NCBI GenBank assembly: GCA_022774755.1 | Contig: JALFLK010000017.1 | Span: 1 to 64,000 of the forward strand | Direction: 5' to 3' | Length of the DNA stretch: 64,000 bases | DNA from: a bacterium | GTDB taxonomy: Bacteria > Bacillota > Clostridia > Oscillospirales > Acutalibacteraceae | Shown: positions 8,231 through 15,917 of the stretch, one piece after another | Position numbering within the stretch: position 1 is the stretch's first letter | Layout: every line of letters begins with the position of its first letter | Notes under the pieces: model-generated | What the model saw: only the letters and a program-made list of their open reading frames with translations | Databases searched by the model: none | Told to the model about the DNA's origin: nothing | Position numbers and translations under genes: made by a program

Positions 8231-10204
8231 ATGGGAGAAATCTGTTGGGATTTTCCGTTGCTGGGTAACGGAAATGAAAGCGGTAGCAACATCGCAGCCA
8301 TCACTATGTTTAAGGGCGCCGGCATCATGGATGGCCTGGCACGTGAAGTGTGTCAGAATTCTCTTGATGCTAAAAATAAAAGTTTAGGTGACGATGTTCC
8401 CGTAAGAGTTAAGTTTGAACTGCATCATATTCAAAAAAGAAAATATCCAATGTTTTCAGGTTATGAAGATGCTATTAAACGCAGCAGAGAATACTGGAAC
8501 AATAGCCCATTGAAAACCGATAAGGTAATTGCCTTCTTGGATTCTATAGAAAACGCATTACATAACGAGATGATCCCTGTGTTGGTTATGAGCGATTATA
8601 ACACTACTGGGTTAAGAGGTGTAAATCCCGAATCTGGAGAGAAATCATATTGGGATTTGCTTGTTAATACAGAAGGAATTTCTATTAAAGACGATAAAAG
8701 CAGCGCAGGCAGTTACGGTATAGGCAAAAATGCTCCATTCGCGTATTCTGCCCTTAATCTTGTATTCTATAATACTCTTGCAACAGATGGCGGTAAAGCA
8801 TTTGAAGGTGTTGCTCGTTTGGCAACAACAACCCGTGAGTATAACGGTCAAAGCCGCAAAACTCAACCCATCGGTAAATATTTGTATATTGAAGATGAAT
8901 TTACCGGACGTCCGATTTTGCCTGAAGACAATTGCGAACTTTCAAATTACCCTGCGTTCCAAAGAACCAACGGGGATTACGGCACAGATGTTGCTGTTTT
9001 CGGTTTCAAAGAGGAAGAATACCCCAACTGGGAAACTCTTATGGCAACAGCTATTATCAAAAACTTTGTTCTGGCAATCCTATATAACAAATTAGAGGTT
9101 GTTATTAAATCCGATGGTTTTGTTATAGAAATCAACAAGAAGAAGTTAGAACATCTATTGTTCACAGAGTATAAAGATATACAGGAATTGAAATATACCA
9201 GACAGATTTATAAAACCGTTACCGAGCCCGATAAAACCATTTCCACGAAAATTGCCGAAGACAATGACCTTACACTTTATGTTAAATACAGCGAAACATA
9301 CTATCAATCGTTATCTCGCTTCAGGTCGACTGGTATGCTGATAAATACTACAACGGGCGATGTGCTTCCGCATTTTTCTGTCGTTATAGTGGTAAACGAT
9401 GTTGGGGAAAACGAGTTGAGTACAACTTTACGTGAGGCAGAGCCACCTCAACACACAGAATGGAAAGCAAAAAATATAACAGATAACAGACTGTTGCATA
9501 ATCGTGCAGCGAAATATATCCGCGAAATAGGTAAGGCTGTCCAAAAAACATTAGATGAATACGACCCGATTGATCCCGAAAGTGTTGTGGATGGCGGTGT
9601 TGGTGCGTATTTACCTAATACTGCTGACGGAGCTTCCGCGGGGGAAACCACCGATGGTCTTATGACCGATATAAAAGTTAATCAGATTTTGAAATATGAC
9701 GGGCGCATTCTGTATAACAGCACATATGAAACCGCTGAGGGTGCAACCGGAACTGTACGTGACGGCAGTGCGTTCAAAACCGGTAATAAAAAGCGTAAAA
9801 AGAAGAAAAAGAAGAAACTTACCCCGGTTACTCCGGGGAGTGGAAAAACAAAAGGGATTTCTTCCGGTACCAGTAAAGTTAAGGTAATTAGTGCTGATGT
9901 AACAGACCACCGCACTTTCTATCTTGGCGGTAATAAATATCGCTTGTATGCAGATTGTCCTCGTGATTACGACAATATGTACATCCAATATTATGCTACC
10001 CGAGATGATATGAGTTCTGATGCGGAGGCGCTGGTTATTAAAAGCATTAAAGTAAATGACAAGCCCGTTGAAGCAATCAACAAAGACAAAGCCGGTCCTA
10101 TTTCTATGAAGAAAGGTACCAATACCGTTCATGTGGAATTTGAAAACCATGAAATCATGGGTGTATTGCCGATATTTACAGCGGAGGTGCGAAATGAGAA
10201 ATAA
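8231..10204 (+). CDS. GHKL (HSP90/MutL/MORC-like) ATPase, probable defence protein
   Basis: A 657-residue protein whose first 180 residues carry the GHKL ATP-binding motifs: N box REVCQNSLDA with E39 and N43, G1 box SDYNTTGL with D122, and G2 box SAGSYGIGKNAPF around 158-170. The lysine after the glycine lid and the order of boxes fit MutL/MORC-type ATPases more than histidine kinases; no kinase or receiver domain is present. A middle region to about 510 is unassigned, then a poly-lysine tract (residues about 520-529, KKRKKKKKKKL), a Gly/Ser linker and a beta-rich C-terminal domain from about 550. Prokaryotic MORC/MutL homologues have been described in restriction-modification neighbourhoods, which fits the dcm-vsr-mrr genes just upstream. 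Activity and partner are inferred. Confidence 0.8.
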   Translation: MGEICWDFPLLGNGNESGSNIAAITMFKGAGIMDGLAREVCQNSLDAKNKSLGDDVPVRVKFELHHIQKRKYPMFSGYEDAIKRSREYWNNSPLKTDKVIAFLDSIENALHNEMIPVLVMSDYNTTGLRGVNPESGEKSYWDLLVNTEGISIKDDKSSAGSYGIGKNAPFAYSALNLVFYNTLATDGGKAFEGVARLATTTREYNGQSRKTQPIGKYLYIEDEFTGRPILPEDNCELSNYPAFQRTNGDYGTDVAVFGFKEEEYPNWETLMATAIIKNFVLAILYNKLEVVIKSDGFVIEINKKKLEHLLFTEYKDIQELKYTRQIYKTVTEPDKTISTKIAEDNDLTLYVKYSETYYQSLSRFRSTGMLINTTTGDVLPHFSVVIVVNDVGENELSTTLREAEPPQHTEWKAKNITDNRLLHNRAAKYIREIGKAVQKTLDEYDPIDPESVVDGGVGAYLPNTADGASAGETTDGLMTDIKVNQILKYDGRILYNSTYETAEGATGTVRDGSAFKTGNKKRKKKKKKKLTPVTPGSGKTKGISSGTSKVKVISADVTDHRTFYLGGNKYRLYADCPRDYDNMYIQYYATRDDMSSDAEALVIKSIKVNDKPVEAINKDKAGPISMKKGTNTVHVEFENHEIMGVLPIFTAEVRNEK

Positions 10205-11132
10205 TGCAACACAATATCCTCGCCCTGTTTTAAATGAATATCTGAATGATTTTGAAGGAAGCGAATTTGAAATCTGCAATCCCACATTTGATGAAAAATC
10301 AGACTCCATTATTTTACACCTTTCTTATGAATTAGTTTGCCCCGGTATGGAACATTTCATTGCAGACGGTTATGCAAAAGTTCTTGTTCGTATAAGTTGT
10401 TTTCGCACATCTTACAGAAAGGTCTTTGAGTTAAATGCCGGTGAAACCACTGATGTTGTAATTGATAAAAAACTTGTATCCGACTGCATAGACTTACAAG
10501 GCATTATTGTTGCGGCTGCACCGTATAATGCCTATCGTCTTGATGAATTCAACAAGAATTACTTTGGTGAAGTTCCTTTTTCATTAAGAAAAGGAGATGT
10601 AATTGCCAATGAGCCGGGTATGAAAATCAAACTTACCACTGTGCTTGAAACCGTTTCATCGGGGGTTGTACAAATTGCCGGCGACCCATCGGTAGACAGT
10701 CTTAAGGTCAAATACGCTACAGTTGAAGAAACAGATCCCCAATATAGCAACTATATAACTGTATTGTTGCCGCAAAAAGAGTATGACACATATCGAAAAT
10801 TGACCAAAAAAAAGCACCTGAAATACGGAATTGAAAGATTTTTGCAGGCATCACTTATTTTACCTGCTATTGTGGAGGCTATAACGCTGATTAAGGAAGA
10901 AGAACTTACTGCCGAAGATGAAATTGAAGAACATTTTTTAGGCACCATATGGGCTGACTCTATCGTTGCTGCACTTGCGAAAAACGGTGTTAATGACATC
11001 ACAAGTACACAAAAAACAGCGGTAGAAATGGCAAATCTTATATTAGGTGATGTTGCCTCAGATGCAATAAATGACCTTATGCAAAAAATGACCGAGTGGG
11101 CAACCATACGTCAGGAAGAGGATATTTTATGA
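10194..11132 (+). CDS. Unknown protein coupled to the GHKL ATPase
   Basis: A 312-residue protein I do not recognise. GCGGAGGTGC lies before the ATG, and the gene overlaps the ATPase by 11 bases. The first 190 residues look beta-rich (many short hydrophobic strands, e.g. SIILHLSYELVCPG), the rest helical with a charged stretch around KEEELTAEDEIEEHF. There are no transmembrane segments and no nuclease or ATP motif that I can see. Tight overlap on both sides (the next gene overlaps by ATGA) indicates fixed stoichiometry, so it is probably a structural or adaptor subunit of the GHKL system. Confidence 0.75.
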   Translation: MRNNATQYPRPVLNEYLNDFEGSEFEICNPTFDEKSDSIILHLSYELVCPGMEHFIADGYAKVLVRISCFRTSYRKVFELNAGETTDVVIDKKLVSDCIDLQGIIVAAAPYNAYRLDEFNKNYFGEVPFSLRKGDVIANEPGMKIKLTTVLETVSSGVVQIAGDPSVDSLKVKYATVEETDPQYSNYITVLLPQKEYDTYRKLTKKKHLKYGIERFLQASLILPAIVEAITLIKEEELTAEDEIEEHFLGTIWADSIVAALAKNGVNDITSTQKTAVEMANLILGDVASDAINDLMQKMTEWATIRQEEDIL

Positions 11133-11884
11133 ATTTGATATATTTCACCCAAGAAGCATATAAAACTTTAAAAAAGGATGTCAAGCAAAACGAAGATAAA
11201 TACTATTCTTCAGATACTTCTTGGTTACAGGACTATTTTGAGGAAAATGGTATTCAGGAATTCATAAAGACATCTGCTATCAAAGTAGGCAATATTAGTT
11301 TTCAGTACACTGGAGACGAAGACGAAAATAAAAACGCAGACGACATTCAAAATATAATTACTTTTTATTCGGAATACAAAGATAAGATTACCCCTGCACA
11401 AGCTGCAGACCCATGTCTTTGGAGTGCGTTGTGTCATTATTCTTACAACGAATACATACTTAAACGTTGGAAAAAGAAAGATGACACCGTAAGGTTGGAT
11501 CAGCGTTTTTTTGCAACTGAAGGACGTAGTTCGTTGTGTTACTATAATGCAATATCGCGTTTGTGGTGGTCTGGTTATTTAACATATGATGAAGAAAAAG
11601 AAAAAACGAATCCATGGGAACTTACAAAAGTATTGTTTTCGGCACAACAAATACAGAAGGACTTGTTCGACCAGCCGTTTAGTATGAATCGTACTGTTGT
11701 AAAAGGCTTATTGCGTGCATTAAAAAGAATACAGGAAGAAACCGGAAACGCAGCAACCCCCACATTCAGAAAATGCTGTGACTCCTATATTAACCACTAT
11801 GGATCTGTTACAATTTTGGATGCGCTGTCTTCAGATGAAATCGAAGAAATAGCTTATTCTTATATGAAAAATTGTCTGAATTGA
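11129..11884 (+). CDS. DUF6339-like protein of the GHKL operon
   Basis: A 251-residue protein beginning MNLIYFTQEAYKTLKKDV, translationally coupled (ATGA) to the preceding gene. The segment DPCLWSALCHYSYNEYILKRW followed by RSSLCYYNAISRLWW resembles what I remember of the DUF6339 family, a group without known function that occurs near restriction-modification genes. It is rich in aromatic residues, helical and soluble. It ends the three-gene overlap chain, so it likely works with the GHKL ATPase. Family name from memory only. Confidence 0.7.
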   Translation: MNLIYFTQEAYKTLKKDVKQNEDKYYSSDTSWLQDYFEENGIQEFIKTSAIKVGNISFQYTGDEDENKNADDIQNIITFYSEYKDKITPAQAADPCLWSALCHYSYNEYILKRWKKKDDTVRLDQRFFATEGRSSLCYYNAISRLWWSGYLTYDEEKEKTNPWELTKVLFSAQQIQKDLFDQPFSMNRTVVKGLLRALKRIQEETGNAATPTFRKCCDSYINHYGSVTILDALSSDEIEEIAYSYMKNCLN

Positions 11885-11924
11885 TCGGTGAAAATTACAT
11901 TTATAAAACCAGAACAAACAGTTT

Positions 11925-12109
11925 ATGCAGCAAATTAAAGAAATTTACTCACAAAGATTATCTTTAAAAGCACAAGCTAAATTGATAAAAAAATCTCCAC
12001 ACTCGCGACTCCAAGAATGTATGAGCCGTCTATGACTCCCTTGTCAAAGTTTACGAATCAATTAAAAAACTGGTTTGGGCGCAGTAAGGTTTTCAAAAAA
12101 AGTTTATGA
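11925..12109 (+). pseudogene. Decayed or frameshifted short gene before the OLD nuclease
   Basis: Two adjoining short readings in different frames look protein-like: 11925-12035 (36 residues, beginning MQQIKEIYSQRLSLKAQAKL) and 12017-12109 (30 residues, ending FGRSKVFKKSL). No ribosome site precedes either. The second ends in ATGA overlapping a possible start of the next gene. I take the region as a remnant gene, but chance open reading in an AT-rich spacer remains possible. Confidence 0.3.
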
Positions 12110-12123
12110 AAGGAAACAAAAAT

Positions 12124-13974
12124 ATGAAACTTCTTAGATATTTAGTTGAAAATTTCCGTTCCGTTGAAAAAAGCGGATGGATTGATTGCGATGACGTTAC
12201 CACTTTAGTCGGTATTAATGAATCGGGAAAAACAAATTTGCTTTTAGCATTGTGGAAACTGAATCCAGCAAGAGAAGGTGCTATTGACATTTTGCACGAT
12301 TTACCTGTCTCCAAATTAAGTTCGTTACGAAAGCATCCTGGAGATGTTAAATTCATATCAGCAGAATTTTCAATTGATGAAGCATCGGCACAAGTAATAG
12401 CTGAAAAAGCGAATGCAGTGATACAACCTGGCACAACTGTTATTGTATCAAGGTATTATGATGGTGAATACACTTTCGAATATTCACATCAGCCAACTCC
12501 ATCTGCAGAAATAACGGAAGATGAAGAGCTTGATGAGGAAAGTTTTGAAGATGAACTCAATAAAGCAGTTTTATCAGCGATTCCCAAATTTGTATATTAT
12601 TCCAACTATGGTAATCTTTCTACCAAAATATATTTACCACATGTAATAAAATGGTTAAACGGCGAAACGATATCTGGAATAGATATCAACGAAGATCAAG
12701 TTCGTACGCTGAGAGTGTTATTTGATTTTGTAAGGTTAGAACCGAAAGAAATACTTGAACTTGGAAAAGATCCCAAAATATTAGCTATAGAAAGAACTGG
12801 AAATCGTATTGTTTCTCCTACGCCCGAAGAAATTGAAAAAGCAGAAGATGATAAAGAAGAGAGAAGTATTTTATTACAATCTGCTTCAGGCGAACTTACA
12901 AAAAAATTTAAAGAGTGGTGGAAACAAGGTGAATATAAATTTCGGTTTGAAGCAGACGGTGATTATTTTAGAATCTGGGTTTCCGATAGCATTAGAACGG
13001 ATGAAGTAGGATTAGAGTTGCGCAGTACCGGTTTGCAATGGTTTATTAGTTTTTACTTGATATTTTTGGTTGAAAGTCAAGAAAATCACAAAAACGCTAT
13101 TCTTCTCTTAGATGAAGCAGGCTTAACACTTCATCCTCTTGCTCAAAAAGATTTATCTCGTTTTTTCGACAATCTCTCGGTTAATAATCAAATAATTAAT
13201 ACTACACATTCTCCGTTCATCATCGATACTACAAACATTGATAGATGTCGAGTGGTGTATATGGATGAAAACGGATTTACTGTCGCTTCTAGTGATCTTA
13301 GGCAAGGAGCAGATTCATTAAATGAAAAGTCGATATATGCAGTTCACGCCGCAATGGGGCTGAGCGTATCCGACATCCTTTTGCAAGGTTGTCAGAATAT
13401 TATTGTTGAAGGTCCTTCTGATCAGCACTATCTTAATGCAATAAAATCTTTTCTCATTAAGGAAAAATTACTTGCGCCTAAACAAGAAATGGTGTTTGTG
13501 CCTTCTGGAGGTGTGAAAGGTGTACCTGGAGTTGTTAGCATTCTGAGTGGCAAAACAGAGGATTTACCATATGTTCTTGTAGATTCGGACACCAGTGGAC
13601 AGGATACCGTTAAAAAATTAAGTTCGGGTTTATATAAAGACCAAAAAGATAGAATTATTCAAGTTAAGGATATAACCAACATTGATAACAGTGAGGTTGA
13701 AGATATAATTCCGTATTCACTGTTATCAAGAGGAATCGATCGTCTGTTCTTAACTGTTGAAGATGAAACTTTTGAAGATGCCTATGATTCAACACGTCCT
13801 GTTCTTCCTCAAATAGAAGCTTTTGCAAAAAAGCATTCAATAGAACCAAAGCAAGGCTGGAAAGTTGAACTTGCAAAATCAGTAAAACAATTATTGAAAA
13901 ATAAGAAAACAACCGATATTGATGAAGAAACAAAAACTAAATGGGTAAATCTTTTCAAAAAATTTGAAAAATAA
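12124..13974 (+). CDS. OLD-family ATPase-TOPRIM endonuclease
   Basis: A 616-residue protein with an SMC/ABC-type ATPase head: Walker A GINESGKT (30-37), Walker B AILLLDEAG with D330/E331, and H-loop TTHSPF shortly after. A TOPRIM nuclease domain follows, with IIVEGPSD (E429) and DSDTSG (D487, D489) as metal ligands. This is the OLD (overcoming lysogenization defect) layout; such proteins defend against phages. No UvrD-like helicase follows, so it is not a Gabija pair but a single-gene (class 1) type. I prefer the ATG at 12124, eight bases after AAAGGA, over 12106. A terminator lies downstream. It may act with the GHKL genes or alone. Confidence 0.88.
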   Translation: MKLLRYLVENFRSVEKSGWIDCDDVTTLVGINESGKTNLLLALWKLNPAREGAIDILHDLPVSKLSSLRKHPGDVKFISAEFSIDEASAQVIAEKANAVIQPGTTVIVSRYYDGEYTFEYSHQPTPSAEITEDEELDEESFEDELNKAVLSAIPKFVYYSNYGNLSTKIYLPHVIKWLNGETISGIDINEDQVRTLRVLFDFVRLEPKEILELGKDPKILAIERTGNRIVSPTPEEIEKAEDDKEERSILLQSASGELTKKFKEWWKQGEYKFRFEADGDYFRIWVSDSIRTDEVGLELRSTGLQWFISFYLIFLVESQENHKNAILLLDEAGLTLHPLAQKDLSRFFDNLSVNNQIINTTHSPFIIDTTNIDRCRVVYMDENGFTVASSDLRQGADSLNEKSIYAVHAAMGLSVSDILLQGCQNIIVEGPSDQHYLNAIKSFLIKEKLLAPKQEMVFVPSGGVKGVPGVVSILSGKTEDLPYVLVDSDTSGQDTVKKLSSGLYKDQKDRIIQVKDITNIDNSEVEDIIPYSLLSRGIDRLFLTVEDETFEDAYDSTRPVLPQIEAFAKKHSIEPKQGWKVELAKSVKQLLKNKKTTDIDEETKTKWVNLFKKFEK

Positions 13975-14014
13975 ATTTGAAGGTTTCGAATTTTATTGCA
14001 GAAAATGAATTAAT

Positions 14015-14055
14015 GCCGTGCAACAATGCGAAAAATCATTGGTTGCACGGCTTTT
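14015..14055. terminator. Terminator between OLD nuclease and tnpV
   Basis: GCCGTGCAAC pairs with GTTGCACGGC around a bulged AT-rich loop, followed by TTTT. The two neighbouring genes converge here, so it can serve both. Confidence 0.75.
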
Positions 14056-14428
14056 AATATTGATACACAAACTCATTTAAAACCACTTCAGTTGTTCGCT
14101 CACGAATATTATTTATTCGCTGCACCCACTTCATTGGGTCGGCGGATTTGAGCTGTTCCGTGACACCTTCCTTTTCGGAGTATTCTTTTACCAGCCGAGA
14201 AAAGAGAGCTTGTGCCTGTTCCTCAGTATCGGCAAGGTGGGAATGGAGTTTGCCGGAAGTGAGCAAATTGTAATACAGTACTTTGTGGTGTTGTTTTAAA
14301 TATCGAAGTCGGCGCTGTCCCCATACGCCGATAGGGCGCTCATCTTCGGCGGGTAAAGTAAGATTAGGCAACCGGTAATCGCCTTGCAGAGTGTACGTGC
14401 CGCCGGATTTTTCAAATAACGATTTCAT
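14054..14428 (-). CDS. tnpV: TnpV family transposon-encoded protein
   Basis: A 124-residue protein with the recognisable TnpV sequence: MKSLFEKSGGTYTLQGDY, then GVWGQRRLRYLK and LKSADPMKWVQRINNIRERT. TnpV proteins accompany Tn4451-like and related Firmicutes elements; their job is not established. The start at 14428 has AGGAGG nine bases upstream; longer readings lack a site. It points toward the island interior and converges with the OLD gene. Confidence 0.88.
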   Translation of the reverse strand: MKSLFEKSGGTYTLQGDYRLPNLTLPAEDERPIGVWGQRRLRYLKQHHKVLYYNLLTSGKLHSHLADTEEQAQALFSRLVKEYSEKEGVTEQLKSADPMKWVQRINNIRERTTEVVLNEFVYQY

Positions 14429-14560
14429 ATAGTAAAACCTCCTATTGTGCTTAAAATGATTTCCAAAAATGCTCAATTACAAAAAATACAGCGAACATTC
14501 CGCTGTTCATGCCACTTTTTACGACGAACATTGAAAATGAGTCGTTTATTCGGAATGGAA

Positions 14561-14860
14561 TTACTCTTTAAGCAAATCTTGAAACGGTGTTTCGGTTGAG
14601 ACAAAAGCTTCATAGGCGAAGTTCGCTCCGAGGCGGAAGCCCATAATGAAGCTATCGAGATTTGATTCTCCGTTCACAACGCTCCAAGCGTTCACATAGT
14701 CGAGAAACCATTTCTTCGGCTTGTCGGTCAGGGCGTTTGTCAGCAAATCCTCGTTCTTCATCAGGATTTCCATTTGCTTTTGCACCGCTTTATTTTCTTT
14801 GGTACTGCGTGCCTGCGGATCAATATTTCCGTAGTAAAACTCTTCTATAAACCGTGACAT
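14561..14860 (-). CDS. DUF6809-like mobile-element protein
   Basis: A 99-residue protein starting MSRFIEEFYYGNIDPQARST, with a long helical middle and FIMGFRLGANFAYEAF near the end. I recognise this as the DUF6809 type common in integrative elements of gut Firmicutes; function unknown. GGCAGGTG precedes the ATG at 14860. It is probably co-transcribed with tnpV, 132 bases downstream. Confidence 0.75.
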   Translation of the reverse strand: MSRFIEEFYYGNIDPQARSTKENKAVQKQMEILMKNEDLLTNALTDKPKKWFLDYVNAWSVVNGESNLDSFIMGFRLGANFAYEAFVSTETPFQDLLKE

Positions 14861-14947
14861 AAATAATGCACCTGCCTTTCGATTACAGTTTAGCAAAATC
14901 GAAAGACAGGTGCGAGTATGCAAATTTTCAAATCGCAGATTTTCTAA

Positions 14948-14976
14948 TTGACATTATTTACTTTCCAAGATATAAT
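14948..14976 (+). promoter_or_regulatory. Consensus SigA promoter of the attenuator leader
   Basis: TTGACA at 14948-14953, 17-base spacer, TATAAT at 14971-14976: a perfect promoter. Transcription would start near 14983 and make a leader of about 350 bases before the HNH gene at 15336. Confidence 0.9.
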
Positions 14977-15245
14977 TTATGATGTAGGTTATGTTAAATT
15001 TGAAGTAATTTGTATGACGGAGCGACGAGAAATCCGAAAAGGACAAAGGACTCAAAACTTCTACAAGCTTAAAATATGTAATTCCAAGATACTATCAACG
15101 TCGATTAAAATTCTCGTTACGCCGTTGAGAACCCACAAGATAGGCTCCGGGAGATTCTCCTCTCCTTTGAGGTGGGCCCAGTTGCTGTATCAAAGCTTTA
15201 CACCATACTTCTTAGACAGTCATTTAGGTGACCGTCTTGGTTGTT

Positions 15246-15293
15246 ATGCGTGTAAAGTACCAATTCGGACAGATTGAGACCATACACGCATAA
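15246..15293 (+). CDS. Leader peptide of the attenuator, 15 residues
   Basis: ATG at 15246 to TAA at 15291-15293 encodes MRVKYQFGQIETIHA. The start codon lies in the 5' arm of the antiterminator and the stop codon next to the terminator loop, so the position of a translating or stalled ribosome would decide which hairpin forms. A weak AGGTGA lies about 13 bases upstream. Expression is inferred. Confidence 0.55.
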   Translation: MRVKYQFGQIETIHA

Positions 15294-15316
15294 TGTGTAT
15301 GGTTTTACTTTTTGTC
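15280..15316 (+). terminator. Attenuator terminator hairpin
   Basis: Eight perfect base pairs CCATACAC/GTGTATGG with a seven-base loop and a T-rich tail. Part of the leader before the HNH gene. Confidence 0.8.
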
Positions 15317-15335
15317 CGGATTGGAGGTGAAAGTA

Positions 15336-15677
15336 ATGAAAATCAATAAATACAACGCTCTACGATTTTGGGAAGAGTCCTACGGCAACAAACAGTATGC
15401 AGAGGATTTTCACGGGAATTTAATGTGTAAAGATGGCTATGGTAAAAATAACTTTTCTGTAAACTATCATGGGCAGAAAATATATTGTGGGTGGAATATT
15501 CATCATATATTGCCGTCAGCCTGCGGAGGAACAAACGAAAAAAGCAATTTACTCTGCACCAATATTGCAACGAATGAAGAAGCTGCGGATAGAATCACAT
15601 TTTGGATTGACGAATCCCTGTATCAAGTTAGACGGATATACGGAACAAGAGAACACGAAATCACTAGAATTGAGTAA
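15336..15677 (+). CDS. Small HNH-type nuclease-like protein
   Basis: A 113-residue protein. Its centre, WNIHHILPSACGGTNEKSNL, is an HNH-like motif: paired histidines, then GGTN with the asparagine, then a helix with TNEEAADR. The usual third histidine is not obvious, so catalysis is uncertain. GGAGGTGAAAGTA is an excellent ribosome site for the ATG at 15336. It lies behind a 350-base attenuator leader and is followed after 12 bases by a small acidic protein gene. Such small HNH-like proteins occur in Firmicutes mobile elements; role unknown. Confidence 0.75.
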   Translation: MKINKYNALRFWEESYGNKQYAEDFHGNLMCKDGYGKNNFSVNYHGQKIYCGWNIHHILPSACGGTNEKSNLLCTNIATNEEAADRITFWIDESLYQVRRIYGTREHEITRIE

Positions 15678-15689
15678 GGAGTTTGACTT

Positions 15690-15869
15690 ATGGGAAAACA
15701 CTTTTTTGACTATGATGACGGAGATTTTGCTCATACAATCTCAGACAATATGGCAATGGACTCTGACGGCGATTTGCTGATGCGTATAGGAGATAATATG
15801 GCAATGGATATGGATTCCGGTGAATTACATATCATATCCGGTTGGTCGTATGACGAAGATGATGACTAA
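15690..15869 (+). CDS. Acidic 59-residue protein with an internal repeat
   Basis: ATG at 15690 behind AAGGAG, stop at 15867-15869. The protein starts MGKHFFDYDDGDFAHTISDN and contains two copies of a DNMAMD unit, each followed by an acidic turn (DSDGDLLMR and MDSGELH). It is strongly acidic and ends in DEDDD. It is co-transcribed with the HNH gene and ends just before a strong terminator. The acidic, DNA-mimic-like composition could suit an inhibitor of a nucleic-acid-binding partner, but this is speculation; I do not recognise the family. Confidence 0.7.
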   Translation: MGKHFFDYDDGDFAHTISDNMAMDSDGDLLMRIGDNMAMDMDSGELHIISGWSYDEDDD

Positions 15870-15874
15870 TTGAC

Positions 15875-15917
15875 AAGTAACCGCCTCTGCGAAAATGCAG
15901 GGGCGGTTACTTTTACT
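15875..15917. terminator. Terminator between convergent island genes
   Basis: A 16-bp stem (AAGTAACCGCCTCTGC, one G-T pair) with loop GAAAAT and a T-rich tail. It follows the acidic small protein on the plus strand and the double-HTH gene on the minus strand. Confidence 0.85.

Larger units (their letters stand above)
14983..15335 (+). promoter_or_regulatory. Long 5' leader with ribosome-type transcription attenuator
   Basis: The stretch from the promoter to the HNH start has no convincing large gene but ordered RNA signals. ATGCGTGTA (15246-15254) can pair with TACACGCAT (15283-15291), nine bases, as an antiterminator. CCATACAC (15280-15287) can pair with GTGTATGG (15295-15302), followed by TTTTACTTTTTG, as a terminator. 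The two pairings exclude each other. An outer pair CGGACA/TGTCCG (15265-15270, 15313-15318) brackets the terminator, and another hairpin lies at about 15212-15235. The arrangement resembles the leader described for tet(M) in Tn916. Confidence 0.75.

Noticed and set aside
9611..10309. 232-residue minus-strand frame across the GHKL gene end
   Set aside because: Antisense to coupled, well-supported genes; no start signals.
12124..13974. Gabija system
   Set aside because: The OLD-type gene is not followed by a UvrD-like helicase; only convergent tnpV lies downstream.
14948..15277. A 109-residue open frame within the leader region
   Set aside because: It starts inside the -35 box of a perfect promoter, has no ribosome site and covers RNA hairpins; composition is not protein-like. 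An inner ATG at 15014 is equally unsupported.
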